DNA of 64,000 nucleotides from JAEUMD01 sp044222395. GTDB lineage: Bacteria; Pseudomonadota; Alphaproteobacteria; Rhizobiales; Hyphomicrobiaceae. The stretch covers positions 11,350 to 75,349 of the forward strand of contig JBGANK010000012.1 in the NCBI GenBank assembly GCA_044222395.1, read 5' to 3'. The notes below the pieces were generated by a model that saw nothing but the letters and a program-made list of their open reading frames with translations, searched no databases and was not told where the DNA came from. Made by a program: the position numbers and the translations under genes. Numbering within the stretch: the stretch's first letter is position 1; the number at the start of each line of letters is the position of its first letter. Positions 18,434 to 27,452 of the stretch are shown piece after piece.

Positions 18434-20269
18434 TCAGCCGCTTTCGTCCGTCAGCAGCTGCGAGCGCACCAGGTCGGCATAGATTCCACCGTGGGCTATG
18501 AGCGCGCCGTGCTTACCCGTCTCTATGATGCGGCCCTGTTCCATCACGCAGATGAGGTCCGCGTTGCGCACGGTTGACAGCCGGTGCGCGATGACCAGCG
18601 TCGTGCGCCCTTCCGTGAACTTGTCGAGCGCGGCGTGCACCAGCCTCTCCGACTGCGTATCAAGGGCGCTCGTAGCCTCGTCCAGCAGCAGGATCGGCGC
18701 GTTCTTCAGGATCGCGCGCGCCAGCGTGACGCGTTGCCGCTGGCCGCCCGACAGTCGCAGTCCGCGGTCGCCGATCGACGTGTCGTAACCCGCCGGCAGC
18801 TCCAGGATGAAATCATGCGCGGCCGCCGCCTTCGCTGCCGCGACGATCTCCTCTTCGCTGGCGTCGAGCCGGCCCAGCACGATGTTGGCGCGGATCGTAT
18901 CGTCGAACAGTGTCACGTCCTGGCTGACGATTGAGATCGCCTTGCGCAGCGACAGTAGCGTCGTTTCATCGATCCGTTGTCCGTCGATCAGGATTGCACC
19001 GCTGGTGACGTCGAACAGCCGCGGCACCAGGTTGATGAGCGTCGACTTGCCGGCACCCGACCGGCCGACCAGCGCGACCGTGGTCCCGCCGGCGACGTCG
19101 AGCGTCAGGTTCTTCACCGCATGTTCACGGGAATCGCCGCCATAGATGAAGGATACATCTTCGAAACGGATGTTGCCGGCGCTCACTATCAGAGGCTTTG
19201 CGCCGGGCCGGTCGACCACCGTCGGCTTCTCGTCGAGCAGCGCGTAGACGTTCTCCGCGGCCGCCAGTGCCTCCTGCACCTTTCCGGCGAGATTGCCGAT
19301 GGCGCGGATCGGCTGCGCCGCCATCAGCAAGGCAGTGACGAACCCCATGAAGTCGCCGACCGTCGAGGTTCCGTTGGCAATCCGCCAGTACGCGAACGCG
19401 ATCACGCCTGCCACGGCAATCCCGCCGAACGCTTCCAGCATCGGGTCGAGCCGCGCCTTGTTGCGCACCGCCTTCATCCTGAGCCGGAACACCTCCTCGA
19501 AAGATGCATTGACGCGCTTGGACGCATAGTCCTCCAGGTGGAACGACTTGATGAGCCGGGTTCCCGACAGCTTCTCCGAAAGCTCGGCGGTCATTTGTCC
19601 GAGCTCCGCCTGCGTGCGCTTCGCCACTTTGCGCAGCCGCTCGGAAATGATCATGATCGGCAGGGCGGCGAGCGGATAGACGCCGAGCACGATGAGCGAC
19701 ATCGCCCAGTCGAGATAGACCATCGTCCCCACCAGCACGACGATCGACAGGGTGTCGCGCACAGTCGTGCTGAGGCCCGCCATCACCCCCTGCTCCAGGT
19801 AGCCGACATCGTTGGTCAACCGCGACATCAGCCGTCCCGGCGTCTCCCGCGACAAACGCGCGAAATCCGCGTGCATCAAGTGGCTGAACATCTTCTGCTG
19901 CAGGTCGGTGCTGAGCCGGGCGACGATGCGGCTCGAGGTGACAGTGTGCAGATAAAGGAACACGCTGCGCACGGCTGTAATCAGCACGATCGCGCCGAGC
20001 ACCAGCGGCAGCATCTGCGGCTCGCCCTTGAGCAGTGTGTCGAACGAGCTCTTGATGATGAGCGGGTAGGCGCCTGTCGCCGCCGCCAGGCAGGCCGTCA
20101 GCAGCAGCGCGAACAACAGGCTTTTCCAGCGTGGCCACACCCAGTCGTTGAGGAAGCGGCCAAGCAGATGCCGCGACTGGCTGTCAAATGCACGCGCACC
20201 CTTGCCGCCCACCGGGATGCCGGGCGAAGGGGTGGCGGCGTTGCCGGATGGAGGACTGCTCTTATCCAT
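18434..20269 (-). CDS. ABC transporter ATP-binding/permease protein, MsbA-like
   Basis: Half-transporter of the ABCB type, 611 aa: about six transmembrane segments in residues 50-330, then an ATPase domain with Walker A GRSGAGKST, signature LSGGQRQR and Walker B ILLLDEAT. Such proteins export lipids or drugs as homodimers; the neighbouring lpxK and waaA genes make lipid A flipping (MsbA) the best guess. ATG 20269 has GGAGG ten bases upstream and the family-like N-terminus follows it; the frame extends to 20356. A multidrug exporter is the alternative. Confidence 0.82.
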   Translation of the reverse strand: MDKSSPPSGNAATPSPGIPVGGKGARAFDSQSRHLLGRFLNDWVWPRWKSLLFALLLTACLAAATGAYPLIIKSSFDTLLKGEPQMLPLVLGAIVLITAVRSVFLYLHTVTSSRIVARLSTDLQQKMFSHLMHADFARLSRETPGRLMSRLTNDVGYLEQGVMAGLSTTVRDTLSIVVLVGTMVYLDWAMSLIVLGVYPLAALPIMIISERLRKVAKRTQAELGQMTAELSEKLSGTRLIKSFHLEDYASKRVNASFEEVFRLRMKAVRNKARLDPMLEAFGGIAVAGVIAFAYWRIANGTSTVGDFMGFVTALLMAAQPIRAIGNLAGKVQEALAAAENVYALLDEKPTVVDRPGAKPLIVSAGNIRFEDVSFIYGGDSREHAVKNLTLDVAGGTTVALVGRSGAGKSTLINLVPRLFDVTSGAILIDGQRIDETTLLSLRKAISIVSQDVTLFDDTIRANIVLGRLDASEEEIVAAAKAAAAHDFILELPAGYDTSIGDRGLRLSGGQRQRVTLARAILKNAPILLLDEATSALDTQSERLVHAALDKFTEGRTTLVIAHRLSTVRNADLICVMEQGRIIETGKHGALIAHGGIYADLVRSQLLTDESG

Positions 20270-20404
20270 CGACACAAAGCCTCCAGCCTTGCCGCAAGGG
20301 CCGTGCCCGCGACGAGGCGCCGGCTGTGGCCCGCGGCATGATAGCAGTCGAGCCACCGCTTAACGTGCGCACTGCCGGAGTACCCTCTGCGATGGCCACC
20401 TCGA

Positions 20405-20650
20405 TCATGCCGTCGCTTGAGGATCGAGAAGCCTATGCAGGTGCACGATGAAATAGCGCATGTGTGCGTTGTCGACCGTTCGTTGCGCCGCACCTTTCCA
20501 CGCTTTGTGCGCTTCCGCGTAGTTGGGGTAGATCCCGACGACGTCCAGATGGCTGAGGTCGCGGAAGGTGACGCCGTCGAGCTCGTCGAGTTCGCCGCCG
20601 AATACCAGATGCAGGAGCTGTTTGGGCTGGGCGTCTTGATTGCTGGCCAT
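20405..20650 (-). CDS. DUF4170 domain protein
   Basis: Conserved alphaproteobacterial protein of 81 aa matching DUF4170 throughout (QLLHLVFGGELDEL near residue 11, VGIYPNYAEAHKAW near 38, RYFIVHLHRLLDP at the end). The function is unknown. It lies upstream of the lipid A exporter and Kdo transferase genes on the same strand; DUF4170, DUF374, waaA and lpxK cluster in other Hyphomicrobiales, so a link to envelope synthesis is plausible. Confidence 0.85.
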   Translation of the reverse strand: MASNQDAQPKQLLHLVFGGELDELDGVTFRDLSHLDVVGIYPNYAEAHKAWKGAAQRTVDNAHMRYFIVHLHRLLDPQATA

Positions 20651-20700
20651 GAATGTCCGTTCCGATTCTGAGTGTGAACTGACGAGTCAAGCAACTCTTT

Positions 20701-20748
20701 GAGCAGGCCACAGCGACCGGCCTGATTGTTTCGAGTTGGGACCTGCTC
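20701..20748. repeat. 48-bp palindromic module, copy D (partial element)
   Basis: GAGCAGG (20701-20707) to CCTGCTC (20742-20748), exactly 48 bp, closely similar to the right-hand module of the element at 26614 (GAGCAGGCCACAG at the left end, GACCTGCTC-like at the right). The left half of the 128-bp composite is not recognisable here. It lies in the 385-bp gap between the DUF4170 gene and ubiA, where I see no gene. Confidence 0.75.
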
Positions 20749-21035
20749 CAGATGCAGGCTACCTCGTCGGGTTCGATCAGCCAGTTGGCTGATACCAACA
20801 ACAAGGCAACGTGGCTGGCGGTCCTGCCCAAGCACTTTGGCACGCCGGATAACCGGCTGTTTACGCTAATGCTTAATCAAAACGGAAGTGGTTTGTGTCA
20901 AACTCAACGAATTGGTTCCCTTGACGAACCATGTAAGTCACAGACGAGGCGACGGCGGCGCGGCAGGTCGGGGGGCCTGACGCGCCGTGCCTTTTGTCGC
21001 GCCGACGCCACCGTGGCCATCAGGCGGGTGAAGCG

Positions 21036-22022
21036 CTACCCCGCCCGCGAGCCCCAAATCACCAGCATATCGACCAGCAAACCCGCGAACAGCACCAATC
21101 CGGCATTGCGATTCGACCGGAAGCGTTTCAAGCAGTTGTCGGCGTCCGCGGTATCGAGCGTAAAAACCTGCCAGGCGAGGTGTCCGCCAACCAGGCCGAG
21201 CGCGGCAAGCGTGATGAGCTGTCCCCCGGCCGCCACCACGGCAATTCCCCACAACATGAAAGCACCCAGATAGAATGCGCCGACCCAGGTTGGTGTTGCT
21301 TCGCCGAATTTGAGCGCCGTCGATTTGAGCCCGAGCATCAGGTCGTCCTCCTTGTCCTGATGCGCATAGATCGTGTCATACCCGATCGTCCACAGCACCG
21401 AGCCCGCATAAAGCGCCAGCGCAGGCAGCGCGAGAGACCCCTTGAGACTCGACCAGCCGACCAGAGCCCCCCAATTGAAAGCCAGACCCAGCACCAGTTG
21501 CGGCCAGTACGTGAAGCGCTTCATGAACGGATAGATCAGCACGATCAGCAGTGAGCCGACCGCCAGACACATCGTGAAAACGTTGAACTGCATCAGAACC
21601 GCGAGGCCGGCCAGACCGAGGACCACCACGAATGCGATCGCTTGTCCGAGCGTCACTTGCCCTGACGGAATCGGCCGGCTCTTGGTCCGCGACACCTGTG
21701 CGTCGAAGTCGCGGTCGACGATGTCGTTATAGGCGCAGCCCGCCGCCCGCATCACGAACGCACCGATGGCGAACAGGACGACGTACCATAGGTTGGGAAA
21801 AGGTTGGCCACTGTCGATCGCGGCCAGGCTCAGTGACCACCAGCACGGCAGCAGCAGCAGCCAAGTCCCGATCGGCCGGTCGGCGCGCGCCAGCCTCAGA
21901 TAAGGCCGCCAACCTTCCGGGGCGTAGGTATCGACCCAGTTGCCCTTGGGCGCGTCGATGACCGGCGGCGGGACCTGGCTCTTGGAAGGCAGCATCGGGG
22001 CTTCTGGCGCAGGGCTCGGCAT
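21036..22022 (-). CDS. ubiA: 4-hydroxybenzoate polyprenyltransferase UbiA
   Basis: Membrane enzyme that attaches the polyprenyl tail to 4-hydroxybenzoate in ubiquinone synthesis. The 328-aa product has about eight transmembrane segments and both aspartate-rich prenyl-diphosphate motifs: NDIVDRDFD near residue 99 and DTIYAHQDKEDD near 215. A polar N-terminal extension of about 40 residues precedes the first membrane segment. ATG 22022 was used; ATG 21995 would remove nine residues. It is divergent from rsmE. Confidence 0.93.
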   Translation of the reverse strand: MPSPAPEAPMLPSKSQVPPPVIDAPKGNWVDTYAPEGWRPYLRLARADRPIGTWLLLLPCWWSLSLAAIDSGQPFPNLWYVVLFAIGAFVMRAAGCAYNDIVDRDFDAQVSRTKSRPIPSGQVTLGQAIAFVVVLGLAGLAVLMQFNVFTMCLAVGSLLIVLIYPFMKRFTYWPQLVLGLAFNWGALVGWSSLKGSLALPALALYAGSVLWTIGYDTIYAHQDKEDDLMLGLKSTALKFGEATPTWVGAFYLGAFMLWGIAVVAAGGQLITLAALGLVGGHLAWQVFTLDTADADNCLKRFRSNRNAGLVLFAGLLVDMLVIWGSRAG

Positions 22023-22218
22023 TTCGTGATTCTGGTCTTGGGATGGTTGGACATCCAGCTGGCCCGGAACCTAGTTACTTTCACGGCTGCAGGAAACCAT
22101 TCTTAAGTCCGCTTGGCCTGCACGACTGCGATATTGCGCCGCTGTTACTGGCCGGTTCGGTCCGTATGGCCGGGTCATGAAGGTTTGCAGGCACACGCCG
22201 TTACGATATGACGCCGCC

Positions 22219-22983
22219 ATGGCGGTTCATGATTTTGATGCCCAGCGGCTCTGGATAGCGCATGATCTCGCGGCGGGCGGCGAGATAGCGCTGACGCGCG
22301 AGCAGTCGAACTATCTGCGCAATGTTCTGCGCATGGGCGATGGCGACAACATTCTGGTGTTCAACGGCCATGATGGCGAATGGCGCGCGCGGTTGCGGCC
22401 GGTGGGCAAGCGCGACGGCGTTCTGGAGCTCGAAAGCCAGACCCGGCCGCAGGACGCACCGCCCAACCTCATCTACCTGTTCGCGCCACTGAAGCGCGCC
22501 CGTCTCGATTACATGGTTCAGAAGGCCGTCGAAATGGGCGTCGGCCGCCTCATGCCCGTGCTGACGCGGCGCACGGTCGCCGAGCGCGTCAATTTGCAGC
22601 GTATGCGAGCCAACGCGATCGAGGCGGCCGAGCAGTGCGGGATCTTGAGCCTGCCCGACATCGAGGAGCCGCAACAGCTTGCCGCCGTGTTGGAGGATTG
22701 GCCCGACGACCTTCCGCTCGTTTTCTGCGATGAGGCCGCCACTGTCACGAATCCACTCGATACGCTCCAGCGGCTGAAGGCAGGACGACCACCAGACGGC
22801 AAGATCGCCGTTCTTGTCGGGCCGGAAGGCGGCTTTGATCCGGCAGAGCGCCAGCAGCTGTTGCGCTTGCCATTCGTGATACCGCTGTCATTGGGACCGC
22901 GCATCATGCGCGCCGACACCGCTGCGGTAGCCGTGCTGGCGCTGATCAATGCGGCACTAGGCGATTGGTATCAGACGCCATGA
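22219..22983 (+). CDS. rsmE: 16S rRNA (uracil1498-N3)-methyltransferase RsmE
   Basis: Methylates U1498 of 16S rRNA. The 254-aa product has the N-terminal PUA-like part and a C-terminal SPOUT fold with the SAM-knot motif VGPEGGFDPAE near residue 200 and LGPRIMRADTAAVA near 223. ATG 22219 fits the family N-terminus; ATG 22177 would add 14 residues without similarity. The gene is divergent from ubiA. Confidence 0.92.
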   Translation: MAVHDFDAQRLWIAHDLAAGGEIALTREQSNYLRNVLRMGDGDNILVFNGHDGEWRARLRPVGKRDGVLELESQTRPQDAPPNLIYLFAPLKRARLDYMVQKAVEMGVGRLMPVLTRRTVAERVNLQRMRANAIEAAEQCGILSLPDIEEPQQLAAVLEDWPDDLPLVFCDEAATVTNPLDTLQRLKAGRPPDGKIAVLVGPEGGFDPAERQQLLRLPFVIPLSLGPRIMRADTAAVAVLALINAALGDWYQTP

Positions 22984-23222
22984 TGCTGCCGCAGTGACTC
23001 TCGAACATCTGTGGCTGCAAGTCGAATGCGGGGCTGCGGATTATGCTCGCGGCGTTCGCATCGAATTGCAGGGGTTGGGGGAAGACGGGTCGGGGGACGG
23101 GCTGCGTTCTTGGTACTCGGTATTGGCCGCTCGATGGACCATCGGGCTTCGATCATCGGCTCTCCCGAACGCAGTTCGGCGGCACACGCGGAAGGTGCCG
23201 CCAGTCCCGTGAGTGTCGCGTC

Positions 23223-24566
23223 ATGTCACATCCGCACGAGCGCAGCCGAAATCTGGCTGTAGTGCCCCTGAAAGTTGAGAAGCGAACCGCCTCCGCGTCC
23301 CGCGGAGCAACTCGGTATGTTGTTCTGGGCGTTGTCGTTGCCATCTCTGCACTCGATCCGATGCAGTGGGGCATTCCAGCAAGCCAAGCCTCGGACTTTC
23401 CGCGCTTTGTGGCGCAGCCTCAGATCAGCACGATGCAGCAGGCATTGCTCGCATATTCGGCGTCGGCGCTGACTGAAGACCCGCGGCGGGTGCCCTCGTT
23501 CATTGGGTCAGGCGCAGCCCGAGCCTTGAATTCCGCGATGTTGCCGCTGGCGGCGCCGATGCCGGGTTTCGGTCCGGAACTGTCGACGTTCGACTTTCAC
23601 GAGACGATGTTGAAGGCTCGCCGTGATGCGGGCGACGCCCGAGCCTTGTCCGATGTCGTTTCCCGCCGTGCCGCCGCCATCAGCGAACGAATGCTCGCAG
23701 GTCACGAGCCGCAGGTCCCTGAAGGCGCGCTGGCTACTGCTGCTGCAGCAGAACCATCGCAATCACAGGAACTCGCACAGCATTTCGCGTTCGCGGCAGC
23801 GGCGCCGTTCGAATCCATACCGGTGGAGAATCCTCCCAAGGTCCAGGCAGCAGCGCCGCAGACGCGGACGGCGCCTCCGGTGGCAGGCAGCCCAGTAGGT
23901 GCCAAGTCGCCGTCGGATAAGGCAGCTGTGGCCCTCGCAGAATCCGAATCCGCCAGCGATCCGGTCGCAGGCGTAGCTAAGCCCGCACCGTTGCCGCGTC
24001 CGGCATTGCCGGGCCGCATGACCTTGGGCGCAAGGGTGTCGGCTGACGATGCGAGCCTTGATCGAGGCGCGGCCCCTCTGGAAGGCTCTGCCGGCGAGAA
24101 TCTGCCACTGCCCAGCGGTGTCGGCATCATTCCGCCGCGCGCAGGAGCATCCGTGATCGCGATAAGGACGGTGCCGGTGATGCCGGCGAGTGCTCTTTCA
24201 GTGGATGGAGAGGGCGCCAGCGGGCCCGCGCAGTCAGCACCGGATGAACCGCGCAAGTCCCAGGCGGCGGCCACGAGTTTCGCGCCACTCGCACCACCCA
24301 AGGATCGCAGCGGCCAAGCCGAAAGCAAGTCCAAGGGCAACGAGGAGTCACGCCATCCCGAGTCCAAGAAATTGAAAGCTGACCCGCGTTCAACGGGCCC
24401 CTCCGCCGCGCAGCCCACTGCGGTGGCGCAGCGCACGCCTGCCGCTCCACCTGCTGAACCTGCCAAACAGGAATCTTGGCTGTTCTCGTGGTTTAAGCCA
24501 TCGCCGCCGGCCAAGGGCTTTGCCGTTCCAAAGGAGATCGGCGCGTTCGGCTGGACTGGTGACTGA
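23223..24566 (+). CDS. Ala/Pro/Ser-rich exported protein of unknown function
   Basis: I recognise no family. From ATG 23223 the protein is 447 aa. A basic N-terminus is followed by a hydrophobic stretch near residues 28-45 (VVLGVVVAISALDPMQWGIPA), suggesting a signal peptide or membrane anchor. The first ~140 residues look ordered, the next ~270 are low-complexity Ala/Pro/Ser/Lys, and the last ~30 end in SWLFSWFKPSPPAKGF and FGWTGD. Codon usage is GC-rich and position-biased as in real genes. The frame is open to 23043. It sits between rsmE and gshA with no clear operon. Confidence 0.5.
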   Translation: MSHPHERSRNLAVVPLKVEKRTASASRGATRYVVLGVVVAISALDPMQWGIPASQASDFPRFVAQPQISTMQQALLAYSASALTEDPRRVPSFIGSGAARALNSAMLPLAAPMPGFGPELSTFDFHETMLKARRDAGDARALSDVVSRRAAAISERMLAGHEPQVPEGALATAAAAEPSQSQELAQHFAFAAAAPFESIPVENPPKVQAAAPQTRTAPPVAGSPVGAKSPSDKAAVALAESESASDPVAGVAKPAPLPRPALPGRMTLGARVSADDASLDRGAAPLEGSAGENLPLPSGVGIIPPRAGASVIAIRTVPVMPASALSVDGEGASGPAQSAPDEPRKSQAAATSFAPLAPPKDRSGQAESKSKGNEESRHPESKKLKADPRSTGPSAAQPTAVAQRTPAAPPAEPAKQESWLFSWFKPSPPAKGFAVPKEIGAFGWTGD

Positions 24567-24808
24567 TCTGTCCCTCCTCGCCGCACTTGAACCTGCATGT
24601 CAAGGGCACCCCGGCGCGGCCGCGCCAACAGCTCCGGCCGGTCGCCTGCTCACACGCACAATCGCAATAACGAGACTTGTGCGCGGACCGGGCGGGCCGC
24701 ATAAGGAGCGGACAAAAGGTAGCCGGAACCACTGGCTCCCGCACGTGCCGATCGCAGAGTCCGCAGACTAACCAGCCCCAACCGCCACCACAACGAGAGC
24801 CCGCATTC

Positions 24809-26191
24809 ATGTCGACCCGCGTCGAAGGCGCCGAGAGCCCGCTCGTGCGCTCCACCGATGATCTGGTGGCCTGGATCGCCGCTGGCGAGAAGCCGGAGGC
24901 GAATTGGCGCATCGGCACCGAGCATGAGAAGTTTGTGTTCTATACCGACACGCGCCAGCCCGTGCCCTATGACGGCGATCGCGGCATCCGCGCATTGATG
25001 GAGGCGATGGTCGATTGCTGCCGCTGGGTGCCGATCAACGAGGGCGATCACATCATCGCCTTGCGCCGGCCGGAGGGCGAGATCGGCGGCACCATCAGCC
25101 TCGAGCCCGGCGGCCAATTCGAGCTGTCCGGCGCGCCAGTGACCACATTGCACGAGACCGCGGCGGAGACCGAGGAGCATCTCTACGAAGTGCTCCGTGT
25201 CGGTGAGCGGCTGGGCATCGGCTTCCTTGGCGTCGGCTTCTCGCCCAAGTGGGCACTCGCCGAGACACCGCGCATGCCCAAGGAGCGCTACGCGGTAATG
25301 ACCCGCTATATGCCCCAGGTTGGCAGCCGCGGCCTCGACATGATGTACCGGACCGCCACCATTCAGGTGAACCTCGATTTCGCCAGCGAGGCGGACATGG
25401 TGCAGAAGCTGCGCGTGTCGCTCGCCCTGCAGCCCATCGCCACGGCCCTGTTCGCGTCATCGCCGTTCACCGAGGGGCGCCCGAACGGCTTCAAGTCGAT
25501 GCGCAGCGAGGTCTGGCGCGACACCGATAAGGCGCGGACCGGGCTGTTGCCTTTCGTTTTCGAGCCGGGCATGGGCTATCAGGCCTATGTCGATTACGCG
25601 CTCTCCGTGCCGATGTACTTCGTCTATCGCAATGGCCGCTACATCGACGTCGCCGGCCGCTCGTTCCGCGATTTCATGGCCGGCCGGCTGCCGGGTCTCG
25701 AAGGCGAGCACCCCACGCTCGACGACTGGTCAGACCACCTCACCACGCTCTTCCCAGAGGTCCGCATGAAGCGCTTCCTGGAGATGCGCGGAGCCGACGG
25801 CGGGCGCTGGGGCCGCATAGTTGCACTTTCGGCGCTGTGGGTCGGCCTGCTCTATGACGAGACCGCTCTGGCGGGTGCCTGGGATCTGGTCAAGAACTGG
25901 ACCCGCGAGGAACGTGACCAACTGCGCCGGGACGTGCCCCGCCACGCTCTGGACACGCCGTTCCGCAAGGGCAGCGTACGAGATGTTGCCGCCGAGGTCT
26001 TGACCCTATCGCGCATCGGTCTGCGCAACCGCCGCCGCCTGGATCGCCTGGGGCAGGATGAGACGATCTACCTGGCTCCCGTCGAGGACGCTGTCGCGCG
26101 CGGCAAGACCTGCGCCGACGAACTGCTTGAAAGGTACAACGGACGCTGGGGCGGATCGGTGGATCCGATGTTCTCCGAGTTCGCGTTCTGA
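24809..26191 (+). CDS. gshA: Glutamate-cysteine ligase, plant/alphaproteobacterial type
   Basis: First step of glutathione synthesis: ATP-dependent gamma-ligation of glutamate and cysteine in the cytoplasm. The 460-aa product matches the plant-type GCS2 family rather than the E. coli type: IGTEHEKFVFY near residue 36, EPGGQFELSGAP near 98, MYRTATIQVNLDF near 181 and ASSPFTEGRPNGFKSMRS near 216. ATG 24809 fits the family start. No gshB is in this window. Confidence 0.93.
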   Translation: MSTRVEGAESPLVRSTDDLVAWIAAGEKPEANWRIGTEHEKFVFYTDTRQPVPYDGDRGIRALMEAMVDCCRWVPINEGDHIIALRRPEGEIGGTISLEPGGQFELSGAPVTTLHETAAETEEHLYEVLRVGERLGIGFLGVGFSPKWALAETPRMPKERYAVMTRYMPQVGSRGLDMMYRTATIQVNLDFASEADMVQKLRVSLALQPIATALFASSPFTEGRPNGFKSMRSEVWRDTDKARTGLLPFVFEPGMGYQAYVDYALSVPMYFVYRNGRYIDVAGRSFRDFMAGRLPGLEGEHPTLDDWSDHLTTLFPEVRMKRFLEMRGADGGRWGRIVALSALWVGLLYDETALAGAWDLVKNWTREERDQLRRDVPRHALDTPFRKGSVRDVAAEVLTLSRIGLRNRRRLDRLGQDETIYLAPVEDAVARGKTCADELLERYNGRWGGSVDPMFSEFAF

Positions 26192-26399
26192 TCCAAATCG
26201 GGAGATGTGGCGCGGCCGTCGCAGTGGAACGTGGTAAATGGCTGCTACGGGCAGGCGTGAGCCGAGTTCCGCCGCATCCTTCAGGCTACATTCATCGACC
26301 CCCAGCTAGCCTGGCAAGCTGCTGTGGGGCAGGATGCGTCGGATTGATCCGCACGGATATCGTCTGACGCAGGTGTGGTGCGGTTTCCGGAGGTCCGGT

Positions 26400-26609
26400 T
26401 TGACCTTTCCAAGGATCATTTCCGTGTTGGTTGTGGCGGCGCTGCTGTGCGCGTCCGTCATCGCCGCTGGCTATGCGCCCTCGGCAGCTGCCAACGAGTG
26501 CGCGGCGAACTGCCGTCAGCAGCATAACCAGTGCCGCATCTCCACCAAGGGCAACTCCAGCTGCGATGCGCGCCTGCAGCAGTGCCTGCAATCCTGCATG
26601 AAGCGCTGA
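26400..26609 (+). CDS. Small cysteine-rich exported peptide
   Basis: Small protein of 69 aa when started at TTG 26400, which has GGAGG (26389-26393) six bases upstream. The first ~30 residues form a signal peptide (hydrophobic run, then PSAAANE). The mature part of about 38 residues has five cysteines in the order C-x3-C, C, C, C-x3-C (ECAANC, QC, SC, QCLQSC), probably disulfide-bonded. Similar small proteins of unknown function occur in other Rhizobiales. An ATG at 26334 would add 22 residues and spoil the signal peptide. The 208 bp upstream hold no other gene. Confidence 0.6.
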   Translation: MTFPRIISVLVVAALLCASVIAAGYAPSAAANECAANCRQQHNQCRISTKGNSSCDARLQQCLQSCMKR

Positions 26610-26613
26610 GTCG

Positions 26614-26741
26614 CTAGAGTCTGATCGGCTGAGATGGAACCAGTTCTGGTTCCAGCGAAGGCGTGATTGAGACTCTCAAACAAAGGCTTAGAGCAGGCCA
26701 CAGTGGTCGTAGTGATTCCATCAAGGTCAGACCTGCTCTAA
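26614..26741. repeat. 128-bp palindromic composite element, copy B
   Basis: Element of the same 128-bp length as copy A at 13868 and similar along its whole extent. It begins CTAGAGT and ends GCTCTA. The inner hairpin is TGGAACCA / TGGTTCCA (26635-26654, 4-base loop), and the right-hand module runs from 26691 (GAGCAGG) to 26738 (CCTGCTC). It sits five bases after the stop codon of the cysteine-rich peptide gene, before the convergent lutC. Confidence 0.85.
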
Positions 26742-26777
26742 ATGCTGCCTCTCGGGGCGGCACGCAGGCAGTGCATC

Positions 26778-27452
26778 TCAGCCCACGATCACCACACACA
26801 GGCTGCGCGGCCCATGCGCGCCAATGACGATCTTGCCGCCGATATCGGCCGTGCGAGAAGGTCCCGAGACATAGTTGAGCGTTCGCGGCATGCCACCCGC
26901 GCCGAACTGGTGTCGTACCAGCGCATTGGCCTCCTCGTAGCTGCCGACGATCGCTTCGCGCGCTACGACGATGATGTGCGTTGCCGGCAGGAACGCCAGC
27001 GTAACCGGGTTGTCGCGACCTGCCGCAATGACGAGCGTCCCGGTCTCTGCGATCCCGGCAAGGGCGTGGTGAAGGCCGGTCGCATCGTCCGGCTCTGCCG
27101 CGCCTTGGCTGACAGTCAGGCCAATGTTGGACGCCCACGGCATCGACGCCAATCGCGCGTCGCTGCCCATGCGGATCGCAGCTGGGAGCCCGCGCTCGCC
27201 AAGATACCTGGCCACGGTCTGCGGCACGTCGGCGGCGGCACCGACCTCGATCACGGTCGCCTGTTGTCCTTCGAGGTACGAGCGAAACAGCGCGATCCGA
27301 TCTTGAACCGGTCCGGTTGCCCGCGCCGGCACCAAGACCGCCGCATGTGCGTCGATGCGCCGGCCAGCCACGGCGAGCCTCTCCGCATCGCCGGCCTTGA
27401 CCTTGAGCGAGCTGCGGATCCGTCCGAGGATGGCCGTGCGGGCAGAGCTCAT
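26778..27452 (-). CDS. lutC: LutC/YkgG family lactate utilisation protein
   Basis: LUD-domain subunit of the LutABC L-lactate oxidation system, 224 aa. Characteristic stretches are SNIGLTVSQGAAEPDDATG near residue 108, LVIAAGRDNPVTLAFLP near 140 and SRTADIGGKIVIGAHGP near the end. LutC lacks cysteine clusters and is thought to be a core subunit of the iron-sulfur complex. Its ATG overlaps the lutB stop as ATGA. It is the last gene of the minus-strand lut cluster. Confidence 0.9.
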   Translation of the reverse strand: MSSARTAILGRIRSSLKVKAGDAERLAVAGRRIDAHAAVLVPARATGPVQDRIALFRSYLEGQQATVIEVGAAADVPQTVARYLGERGLPAAIRMGSDARLASMPWASNIGLTVSQGAAEPDDATGLHHALAGIAETGTLVIAAGRDNPVTLAFLPATHIIVVAREAIVGSYEEANALVRHQFGAGGMPRTLNYVSGPSRTADIGGKIVIGAHGPRSLCVVIVG

